Source: Bombyx mori (taxonomy: Eukaryota; Arthropoda; Insecta; Lepidoptera; Bombycidae). Taken from it: 64,000 nt of DNA. The notes under the pieces were generated by a model. It saw nothing but the letters and a program-made list of their open reading frames with translations, was not told the origin of the DNA and did not search any database. Where the stretch lies: assembly GCF_030269925.1 (NCBI RefSeq), contig NC_085116.1, positions 14,384,001 through 14,448,000 of the forward strand, given 5' to 3'. Below are positions 54,689-64,000 of this stretch, piece by piece; the stretch's first letter is position 1, and each line of letters starts with the position of its first letter. The position numbers and the translations under genes are program-made.

Positions 54689-55039
54689 TGTTAGGAAACC
54701 GACTAAAATTTCCTTTTCCTAATCCACGCCATCTATCGGCATAATGAAGAAATGTAACGCGCCTCCTAGCGGGCGAAGAAAAGAACTATAGTCGACGCTT
54801 TCAAACCGCGCGCGCGCCAAATTAAAAAGTATTTTAATTCAAAAATACTGTTTTTCGCAAACTTTGCGATTCAACTTGTGCGTGTGTCCGTGTATTAAAA
54901 ACTCCAGCATCCAGAACAGTGCCCCGGGGACAGAAGACCACAAAATATAGAAAGCAATCATTTGTGAGTACCTTCCCCTTTTTAGTCGGTTTAGTTTCTG
55001 GGAATTTAAATTTAACTCAACAAACTTGTTTACACAACA
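54689..55039 (+). repeat. 3' LTR of the Bel-Pao element
   Basis: 351 bp, preceded directly by the polypurine tract GGTGGGGGGAAA (54677-54688). Confidence 0.92.
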
Positions 55040-55044
55040 ATATA

Positions 55045-57248
55045 TATGGCGCGATCTGATTTGAAGAGTCAGTTGCTATGAAGATATAAAAATCTGTTGT
55101 ATAAAAAATCATTGCCTGTAAGATTTTAAAATCAATTAGAATTCGAATCGTCGACTTTGTGACGAAAGCCATCACAGAACACAAGATACAGACAGACACA
55201 TTGACAGATGCCTGAATCTCGTTTACGACATTTTCAAGATAAGCTTGCATGTATACCTACAAATTCCGAACAACATTCGGACCGTCGATCCACCGAGCAA
55301 AACCATCCTTTCGGTGGAAGATCTACCCTCCATCGTCAAACATTCCACAACTTCAAAGCTTAAATGATAAATACCCGACGTTGTACCTTTAACTTCGAGA
55401 TATTTCAATATCATGCATACATTGAATATAAAATCTATGAAAATTTTTGTATTCGTTGTTTAGCAACGTGTCAACTAATTACCGTGTAGGCGGACAACGT
55501 TATATTCAGAGGCGTGTCATCCGAGCAGAGCCTCAACCAATAACAGACCGGAAAACCGGTAATATGACTCTGTGTCACTCATTGCCTGTCACCATTTTAT
55601 AAATAACCCAATTAGAACCTTATTTTGATGTTTCAAAGGATTTAAAATTCTAAAAGTGAGATTTCAATACTATTTGAAGTCTATAGTGTTAGTGCCTCCT
55701 CTGCATTGTATATATAAAACTTAAAATACTTTAATGGTTACGATTAAAATTGAAACTGAATCAAGACTGGTGCCAGGGGGTATCGTAGGCCCGCCATTTT
55801 TCCTGTATCTGCTGCGAAGCAATGAGACATTAATATATTTATTTAATAATATTTATTTATTGTTAGCATAGAAGTAGAACACACAATCATAACTTTGCGC
55901 TTGTGCTCGAATTAGGTGATAAAGCCAGACATTACGGCTTAAAGGATGTGACAGGCGTTTTACAATAAAATTGAGAGCTCAACCACATATCTCAAAGTGG
56001 GTAGCGACACTCACGTTGCCATGTCTATAGGCTTCGATTAATAATCTACGAAATCCTTAACCCAAGCAAGTAAGCATTGAAAAAAATATATACAATACAA
56101 ATTCTTTTAATTGCTTACTAATGACTAAGCATCCTTTAGCACAAAATATTTGAAAACCATTAGTAAATATTATTACTCGAAAAAGTAATATGCAGAACAC
56201 ATAGAAGAATATAAAAAACCAGTTAAACTAAGAACGCGCGAGAAGGACAAGGCCATCTACTGTCAAATGGTGGAAACACATATCGAAAATACTCGACTTA
56301 CCCAAAATGTTCTCGATAAATCTAGGGATCCATTTCGACTATAAAAGTGTTGCAGAGATAGCACGTAGGCAGTCAGTAATCGGAACTACTGTTCGTAAAT
56401 GTTGAATACAGTTTTAATTTATAATTTGGTAGAATTTATATTTATCCCGAACCCCAGCGCGTAACAATAATATTAAATTTAATATATTTTTACAGATTAC
56501 GCTCGCATTTGTTAGTCATCGATCGTCCGTGACCATGAAAACTGTAAATAATTCGAAACGTCGGAAATAATGACAATAAAATACTCAAAATAAAAATAAA
56601 ACAGTAAAAGTAGATTAAATAACGTCTATGAATCCCGAGAACCAAAGAAAATATACTATACAAAATTTCTTGAAATCATTGTTAGCGCGATGCAAGCATC
56701 TGTAAAAGTTGGGCCGTTCGCATAAGCAACTTAAACTATATGAATACTATAGATCGCGTGCCGTCTTTCACTATTTATTATCGCTAACAACATCAGACGT
56801 GATAAGTCATTTATTGTAAGTATTTATATGAAGGCGTCCATTTCTTATGTCTTAGCGATGACCTAATTCCTATAAATGAAATACTAATTCGCTTAGAAAC
56901 TATACGAAAACGCTATAATAAAATATTGTCAAACAATGATTTAGTAAAAAAATATTAACTGAGATTGTAACTTTGATAAGTAGAATAATCGAACACGTGG
57001 TATACGACAGCAAAGATGTGATGTATCTTGGAATTGTAATATCTGGATTGGATACGTATTTTATGTAAGTATGTGTTTGAACAATACCAAATATGTCTAT
57101 ATTATACTATATTATACTATTATACTATTACAGTAAATGTTGTTTTATTCGTGTTTTCAATAATCAACTCTTCCCGACATCTATTGGCGAATAATAATAA
57201 TATTTTTCCGCTTTTAAGACACAACAAGATGGCGTTATAAAAAAAAAA
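55045..57248. other. intergenic, mostly unassigned
   Basis: No gene was recognised. About 55950-56080 is a degenerate Bm1 (CACATATCTCAAAGTGGGTA). A phrase near 56451 (CCCCAGCGCGTAACAAT) also occurs near 20801. Confidence 0.4.
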
Positions 57249-57274
57249 CCGAACAAAGCTCGGTCATCATCTAG
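57249..57274 (+). mobile_element. Helitron-like 3' terminus
   Basis: CCGAACAAAGCTCGG hairpin, then a short spacer and CTAG before T, as at lepidopteran Helitron 3' ends. The 5' end was not located. Confidence 0.45.
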
Positions 57275-57817
57275 TAAGTATTTATTACACGAAACAATTC
57301 GATCTAGCCATTGTGTGTTCTACGCAATGTCTACGACGTAGCATTAATTCTCTACGACGTATTTGGTTCGTACAAGCTATTTGATTCAAATTTAAATATA
57401 AATTTGTGAATTTAATAACCATAAATAGCACGATAATTTATAATATCAAAATTAATATTATAAATGTGAACGTAAATTTTATTTTTTAATGTTATCTAAG
57501 AGAGTCAACCGATAATTAAAATTACTTTTAATGTTAAAGAGTGCGCATTTTTTAATGTCATTGTATCATTTCGGATGTTTCGAATAATTTAGTTTTCGTG
57601 GTCACGGATGACTAATGTGTGTATTCATCGCGATTTAATATTGTTCTGGCTACGATTTATTTTTCCACAAAAAAAATCTAGACTTACATTTCCTTCCTTT
57701 TCAAAAATGATTGAATGAATCAAATTGCGCAGCTATGACACAAGAATATCGTAAAAAAATTAAAAATAGTCAATCGATCATCATAAAATTTTACAAAGAC
57801 CGTGTCAGTGATAGTTT

Positions 57818-58060
57818 ACTGGCGGTAGGACCTCTTGTGAGTCCGCACGGGTAGGTACCACCGCCCCGCCTATTTCTCCGTGAAGCAGTAATGCGTTTCG
57901 GTTTGAAGGGTGGGGCAGCCGTTGTAACTATACTGAGACCTTAGAACTTATATCTCAAGGTGGGTGGCGCATTTACGTTGTAGATGTCTATGGGCTCCAG
58001 TAACCACTTAATATCAGGTGGGCTGTGAGCTCGTCCACCCATCCATGAAAAAAAAAAAAA
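57818..58060 (+). mobile_element. Bm1 SINE, complete body
   Basis: ACTGGCGGTAGGACCTCTTG to the A-tail, close to the family consensus and lacking the tRNA-like head. Confidence 0.88.
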
Positions 58061-58896
58061 TACCTTTTATCCAGATCAAAATACAATTTCCGAGCGATCA
58101 GTTATTTCTTACATTATTAAAAAGTCACATGTACAAGCTGTAAATCAGTTAATAAATAGTATAGTTTAAAATATGTACAAAAATAATCGACTGTTTCCAA
58201 ACAAAATATTCTTCAGCTTTTCCAAATGAATAATGAAATAAAAATAGGATATGTAATAAAAACAAAAAATGAATTACTTAATTTAATTGTTGATTCACGT
58301 GCTTGAAAAACTGCAAAATCAGTAATTAAAGCCTGTTATAACGACGCCAAACCCTTCCTAATTTGAGGGCGGAGGAGTTATAGCGATAACCTGTAAACAG
58401 CGTCACATGGCGTGATTTACGCCTGTGCATTACAAATAACGCTTTAACCCAACGCAACAGAGTATAAATTAAAGCACTACAAAATAAAAATGGTCGAAAC
58501 GCCAAAATCAAAATTGAACTTTCTCGTGATTCTACAAACAAGTAAAATCGAACTCAGTTCAAATTGCTGTTTTGAAAATAATTTGTACTTAGTCGTAACT
58601 TTATCGTTTTTATATAGATTTCAGAATGATGCGACTTAATTACTTAGAGCCAATGTTGGCCAAGCATTTCGATCAATCATTGAGCTTACTGAGTCTAAGT
58701 TTGGTGATCAAAACGAGGCGGAAATAATAATATAGTGTAAAAATGATTAACTATTTATTAGTTAAGCCTATTATTAGTTAAATAACACGAACTGGGTAAT
58801 GTTAAGGTCGCAACACATTACAACGCTGTTACGATAATTTATTAGAAAGTTTTATTACATTAGACTCTTAAACGCTATCGGTAGGTAAATAGTACT

Positions 58897-59033
58897 GTGT
58901 ACTTAGTGCGAGTTTTTTAACGCTCTCGATAGCGAAAAAGTTAACTCAAATGTGTGTTTAGTTGGATCGTTTGCCTACGATTGCCGCTAGGGGCGCTGAT
59001 CCAACTGCGTTAAAAAACTCGCACTAAGCACAC
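58897..59033. mobile_element. 137-bp inverted-repeat element
   Basis: 27-bp terminal inverted repeats, GTGTACTTAGTGCGAG plus 11 nt and its complement, with one mismatch. The interior is unique (GGATCGTTTGCCTACGATTG). A second copy, broken by Bm1, is at 16909-17490. No clear target duplication. Confidence 0.65.
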
Positions 59034-59624
59034 TGTGCAGGGCACAATGCTAGTAGAGCATTTTATTTTATTTTATTGCTTAGGTGTGTATATGTCCGTT
59101 GTAACCAATTAACCATTATAACCAATTAAACTGTATCTAGTAAATATACATAACTATTGCGTAAGTCAAATCTAAAAGGAAATCATAAGATGTATTTTTC
59201 AGACAAAATCATATCATGGCTTTCATTGTTTTCAAATAAATAAAAATAATAATAAATATTTTTTTGTGCTTCGTACTATCACAGTGTTTATTCAAAAGGG
59301 TTACACTTCAAGAATTATTTATATTATAGTTTATTATATAATAATATATAGTATTATATAATATTGTATTACATAGAATATTTTCATACAGTATTATCTC
59401 TTCGGTTTTCGCGACAGTTTTCGTCGTCGCGGTCGACCAAGATTTTACATACTCATCCGTGGGCGTGGCAAGTATTCAAAACGTGGAAAACAGCACAATG
59501 ACAATAGAAAACACAAGATTAAACCGTAAAAGTAACTTTAATGAAATATAAATATATATATAAAATATTGCAAGTTTAAAGCATTCTTTGAACGCTTCAA
59601 CGATAAAGTTCTTTATAGTGGTGT

Positions 59625-59892
59625 TTTTTTTATTGCTTATACGGGTGGACGAGCTCACAGCCCACCTGGTGTTAAGTGGTTACTGGAGCCCATAGACATC
59701 TACAATGTAAATGCGCCACCCACCTTGAGATATAAGTTTTAAGGTCTCAAGTATAGTTACAACGGCTGCCCCGCCCTTCAAACCGAAACGCATTACTGCT
59801 TCACGGCAGAAATAGGCAGGGTGGTGGTACCTCCCCGCGCGGACTCACAAGAGGTCCTACCACCAGTAAAAATAAAGTAACCACAGTAAATA
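59625..59892 (-). mobile_element. Bm1 SINE with 12-bp target duplication
   Basis: Reverse Bm1 flanked by TTATAGTGGTGT at 59613-59624 and 59893-59904, a clean L1-type target-site duplication. It places the insertion about 330 nt before the exon at 60226. Confidence 0.9.
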
Positions 59893-59904
59893 TTATAGTG
59901 GTGT

Positions 59905-60225
59905 AAGAGCTTCGCTTCATGGTGGTGTAACAGCTTAATCGCGGGTGCGCTGGCCGCTGCCACCTTACGAGGTCAACCGTCCGCCCATGCTATTCACAGT
60001 CACTCGTTCCTGATTACAAAACCAAAGCGGACGACTACACAATAAATATATTTAAACAAACAAATTTAATACACGAGCAGCGAGCAAATAATAATCCGAA
60101 AATAAATTTAAAAGGCCGCCTTAAAATTCCCAGCCTTCTGCGTTGTGGTGTTTGTGTAATATTATTTAATAAAAGTGTTAATAATAAGGTAATATTCTAA
60201 TCAGGTAATGCTTCGTTAGGTTAAA
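59905..60225 (+). promoter_or_regulatory. probable promoter and 5' UTR of a right-hand gene
   Basis: Unique, less AT-rich sequence (about 59930-60010) leads to an ATG in good context. No TATA box is evident. Confidence 0.3.
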
Positions 60226-60264
60226 ATGGCCTCCGAAGAGAGCGGTAAAGCTGCGGCTGCTGTG
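60226..60264 (+). CDS. possible first coding exon of an unidentified gene
   Basis: ATGGCC opens MASEESGKAAAAV and meets a GTGAGT donor in phase 0 after 13 codons. The gene would continue to the right, beyond the window. Seen: ATG in AAAATGG context, donor consensus. No family can be named from 13 residues. Confidence 0.4.
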
Positions 60265-60384
60265 GTGAGTTTAATATAAAAAAAAATGTTCGAGAAATTT
60301 AAATACAAAATTATCAGATTAAATCATAAACATTTTTCTAGCATTACGCCTGGACTACGCCTGGAACTTGTTTTGTTCTTTATT

Positions 60385-60560
60385 GCTCTAGGAGATACCC
60401 GAGATCACCTTACGTTAAGTGGTTAGTAAAACCCATAGACTGCACGTGAATATCAAAACACAATATACCTTGAGATTCGATATCGAAGTTTTAATGGCAC
60501 TATATAATTACTTTGCTATCCTTCAAATTAGAAAGCACAGAGCGCATCAGAAATAGGCAT
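60385..60560 (-). mobile_element. degenerate Bm1
   Basis: Keeps GTTAAGTGGTTAGTAAAACC, CCTTGAGAT and CAGAAATAGGC in reverse Bm1 order with many substitutions; an old copy. Confidence 0.5.
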
Positions 60561-60879
60561 TTTAAATGTCTTCAATACACACAGAATTGAGATGAGTTCA
60601 AATAATGTTCTCGGCAACTAATGCCTTATGATGATGCAAACTGAATCTTGCATTGTTGCAAATCTTGAATTTCGTGTCTCCGTAGCGACATCTGTAATCC
60701 ATATATAGTAAAAACTGTACTGTCACTAGAAATGTCCGCCATCTATTTTCGATAATAAATTTAAGTTGAAATAGAACATAAAACACTTCCACGCTTTGAT
60801 TCGTAAAAATAGTTGTGGGGTTGTGTTTGTAACTAAACATATTTGTCTTTTAAGTTAAAAACTTTGTAAATATTTATTT

Positions 60880-60985
60880 ATTTGATTGGTATTAGTGGAC
60901 GAGCACACGGTCCACCCAATGGTTAATGGTCACTGTCATAAGTGTATATCAGCAATGCCGAAGGGACAGTCTACCCGTTGTTTTT
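60880..60985 (-). mobile_element. degenerate LINE 3' tail
   Basis: TGGACGAGCACACGGTCCAC and CAGCAATGCCGAAGGGACAG match the order of the LINE tails at 27032 and 33769. Confidence 0.45.
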
Positions 60986-61216
60986 TTTTTTGTAAAAATT
61001 TTCTGTGTAACGATACATTTCTGACGTATTTTATGGAATTCACAATAGGCACTTACAATACGTTGTGAACTAAATTTTCTACTTAAATATTATTGACCGG
61101 AATGAAATATTCGGACTAAAAACATGTTCAACTTACAGTTTTATGTATGAACGACAAATGGACGGCAGTTTAAATAAATGTGGTCGTATAGCACCATCTA
61201 TCGGTGAAAAGATTAA

Positions 61217-61467
61217 AGTGGTAGGACCTATTGTGAGTCCGCACGGGTAGGTACCACCGCCCTGCCTATTTCTGCCGTGAAGCAGTAATGCGTTTCGGTT
61301 TGAAGGGTGGGGTAGCCGTTATAACTATACTGAGACCTTAGAACTTATATCTCAAGGTGGGTGGCGCATTTACGTTGTAGATGTCTATGGGCTCCAGTAA
61401 CCACTTAACACCAGGTGGGCTGTGAGCTCGTCCACCCATCTAAGCAATAAAAAAAAAAAAAAAAAAT
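61217..61467 (+). mobile_element. Bm1 SINE, complete body
   Basis: AGTGGTAGGACCTATTGTGA to a long A-tail, near-consensus. Confidence 0.88.
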
Positions 61468-61933
61468 AGAAACTTATCTTTCTCTAATCTATTTGTAATT
61501 TAAAAAAAATTACAAAAATATTAATTCAAAAAGATTTTGGAAGGACGCCGTATGGTTTTGTCAGTTGGCTTGGTAGACGAGCGAGCGAGTTAACAGCGTA
61601 ACAAAGACAATGCTGACGGCAATTTTAACTTGAAATGTATTCACTAAAAGCATAGAAATGGAATGGAAATAATTTACTTCACTACACACTTTTTAGGAAT
61701 TAGATAATTAAAAAAATAGAAAATTCGAAACAGAATGCATTTCATGAATATATTATGTTTTTGGTAAATCCTTTCTTTAAATATGGAATGTAATGCACAA
61801 TTATTAATCCCTCAATTATTTTTATTTTTGCAACGAACACCTTTTTGAAATAATATACCTTATTTCGTTGCCACAATTGAAATAAATCTGATGACAACTC
61901 ATTTAGTGTCCATTTCTAGATTTGCCTGTAGGC
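61468..61933. other. no recognised feature
   Basis: AT-rich sequence between two Bm1 copies. Confidence 0.4.
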
Positions 61934-62177
61934 TTTTTATTGTTTAGATGCGTGGACGAGCTCACAGCACACCTGGTGTTAAGTGGTTACTGGAGGCCAT
62001 ACACATTTACAATGAAAATACGCCACCCACCTTGAGATACAAGTTCTAAGGTCTCAGTATATGTAGTTACAACAGTTGCCCCACCCTTCGAACCGAAACG
62101 CATTACTGCTTCATGGCAGAAATAGGCAGGGTGGTGGGACCTACACGTGCGGACTTACATGAGGTCTTACCACCAGT
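61934..62177 (-). mobile_element. Bm1 SINE, complete body
   Basis: Reverse Bm1 from TTTTTATTGTTTAG to TTACCACCAGT. Confidence 0.88.
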
Positions 62178-62643
62178 ATAAAAGTTGTAAAGGGTTCTAT
62201 AAAAGAAATTAGAAAAATATACTTTTCAAAAACAGTACACTCCTTCAGCAGTCGGGTAACACGATTTTGCAAGTAATCCATGATTAGCTTCGTAATTTTC
62301 GTGACTACATTTACTTAGTCACGGGCAAAGGGCTCTAGGTTGTTCGTTGTAATCTGACAGAACGATCGTTTGTGCGCGAATTCGATACAGGGCACGCCAA
62401 CGCATTCGCTTTGATTACATCGACATGATTACATTCGATTACTCATAACTACACAATTAATATTACAGGAAATGACGCGTGACAAATTATATAAGATTCA
62501 TAAGAAACTTGATCGAGTGGAAACCAGTAATTGTTTCGTTGTTCTATTTAAGAAACGGGGACGGTACATTTTTTTGCCAATAAATATTAAGATCTTAAAT
62601 GTTCACGAACAGTAAGATGACGCATCAGCATCGGCCTGTATAT
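62178..62643. other. no recognised feature
   Basis: AT-rich unique-looking sequence. Confidence 0.4.
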
Positions 62644-62876
62644 TTTTTCTTATTGCTTAGTTGGGTGGACCAGCTCACAGCCCACCTGGTGTTAAGTGGT
62701 TACTGGAGCCTATAGACATCTACAACGCAAATGCGCAACCCACCTTGAGATATAAGTTCTAAGGTCTCAAGTATAGTTACAGCGGTTGCCCCACCCTTCA
62801 AACCGAAACGCATTAATGCTTCACGGCAGAAATAGGCAGGGTGGTGGTACCTACCCGCGCCGACTAACAAGAGGTC
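62644..62876 (-). mobile_element. Bm1 SINE truncated at its 5' side
   Basis: Reverse Bm1 from T-run to CAAGAGGTC, then joined directly to a LINE-coding fragment instead of continuing to ACCACCAGT. Confidence 0.8.
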
Positions 62877-62975
62877 TCCCATAGTCCGCCACAATGAACG
62901 ATCCGCCGCCTTCCGCATCCAATCTTTTCCAGCAAATCGACGCAAGTCATCAGTCCAACGAGCAAGGGGGATGCA
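62877..62975 (-). mobile_element. fragment of a LINE reverse-transcriptase C-terminal tail
   Basis: The minus strand encodes DDLRRFAGKDWMRKAADRSL, which resembles the W-M-R-x-A-x-D-R tail of many insect LINE ORF2 proteins. Confidence 0.45.
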
Positions 62976-62992
62976 TAGTGTAATAAAATGAA

Positions 62993-63461
<469 letters not shown>

Positions 63462-63598
63462 AAAACTGGGAGTATCAATGCTGTGAGTAACCGTCCTGTG
63501 TATTTCTGCCGTTGAGACTTCAATATCTTGTCTATAAGAGGCCCGTTGCCTGCTATCGTTTTCCCTAGGCTAATAGAAGTAAAGAAAAGTTTCTATTT

Positions 63599-63878
63599 GA
63601 GTCGTCTATTATCAAAGGTGGCAATCTGTGCATTTGGACAATAAAATGTTATATGTCAATACATATGTCAATACAGATTGATTTGAATATAATCGTCTCC
63701 TTCAAAGAATACGGTTCAAAACCTGCATTAAATGAAGGTTAATAGTTAACCTGTTATTTATGATGTCGTTCCGAAGAGTTTTGTGACTGCCAATGGAATA
63801 CAAAGTCAATAATTCGTTTTTCTGATTTACCAATAATTGTCCAAAAGTCAGATTGCCGTCTTTGATAATAGACGACTC
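63599..63878 (+). mobile_element. MITE family copy D, 4-bp TSD ATTT
   Basis: A 280-bp copy in the same orientation as copies A and C, with ATTT at 63595-63598 and 63879-63882. Confidence 0.85.
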
Positions 63879-64000
63879 ATTTACCCTTCACTTCTTACCA
63901 CTGTTGATTGGTGTTTGAGACATAACATGTAAAAAACCAACAATAGCTGCATTAGAGATTTCGATCAATCAAGAAAAACAAGTACGATTGGTGTTTCAAT

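Larger units (their letters stand above)
48539..55039 (+). mobile_element. intact Bel-Pao LTR retrotransposon
   Basis: A 6501-bp element with 351-bp LTRs at 48539-48889 and 54689-55039 that look identical, and a 5-bp target duplication ATATA at 48534-48538 and 55040-55044. A candidate primer-binding site, one gag-pol frame and a polypurine tract are present. Pao was first described in Bombyx, but I cannot say which Bel-Pao family this is. It appears young and structurally complete. Confidence 0.93.

Overview
The window is nuclear DNA of a silkmoth, almost certainly Bombyx (B. mori or its sister B. mandarina). The strongest reason is about 17 recognisable copies of the Bm1 SINE, several with poly-A tails and one full-length copy of 436 bp with a tRNA-like head. 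The genes are intron-rich insect genes and the DNA is AT-rich. All gene models were spliced by eye; each complete multi-exon model keeps frame through every junction.

Layout. (1) 597-680, minus: a probable first coding exon of a gene that leaves the window to the left. (2) About 700-7100: gene-free, with an unusual density of ATCGAT sites, one MITE and a hairpin. (3) 7605-28581, minus: a complete 18-exon class IA PI3-kinase catalytic subunit (p110), 1055 residues. Its introns are full of SINEs, MITEs and LINE tails, several within 20-65 nt of splice sites. Its third intron holds LRRC23 (21074-23237, plus), a flagellar radial-spoke leucine-rich-repeat protein, whose last exons are copied in a 1293-bp direct tandem duplication. 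(4) 30728-38041, plus: NSUN5, a 28S rRNA cytosine-5 methyltransferase in six exons, divergent from p110. VMA21, the V-ATPase assembly factor, is a single-exon gene inside NSUN5 intron 2, with its ATG 2 nt after the stop that closes the read-through frame of NSUN5 exon 2. NSUN5 intron 3 carries a MITE and a 5'-truncated jockey-like LINE.

(5) 38.1-60 kb: a transposon-rich block. It holds an intact Ty3/Gypsy element (40500-46274, 266-bp LTRs that look identical, 4-bp target duplication, one 1728-residue Gag-Pol frame that ends inside the 3' LTR) and an intact Bel-Pao element (48539-55039, 351-bp LTRs that look identical, 5-bp target duplication, 1745-residue Gag-Pol). Both look young. (6) 60226-60264, plus: a possible 13-codon first exon of a gene running off the right end. 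It is followed by more Bm1 copies, a 467-bp CT microsatellite and a fourth copy of the MITE.

The host genes do not form one pathway: p110 makes PIP3 in insulin/growth signalling, NSUN5 modifies ribosomal RNA, VMA21 helps assemble the V-ATPase in the ER, and LRRC23 serves sperm flagella. The most interesting structures are the NSUN5/VMA21 nesting, the LRRC23 3' duplication, a 276-280 bp MITE family with 4-bp A/T-only target duplications, the crowding of mobile elements against p110 splice sites, and a Cys/Asn-rich repeated insert in the Gypsy Gag-Pol.
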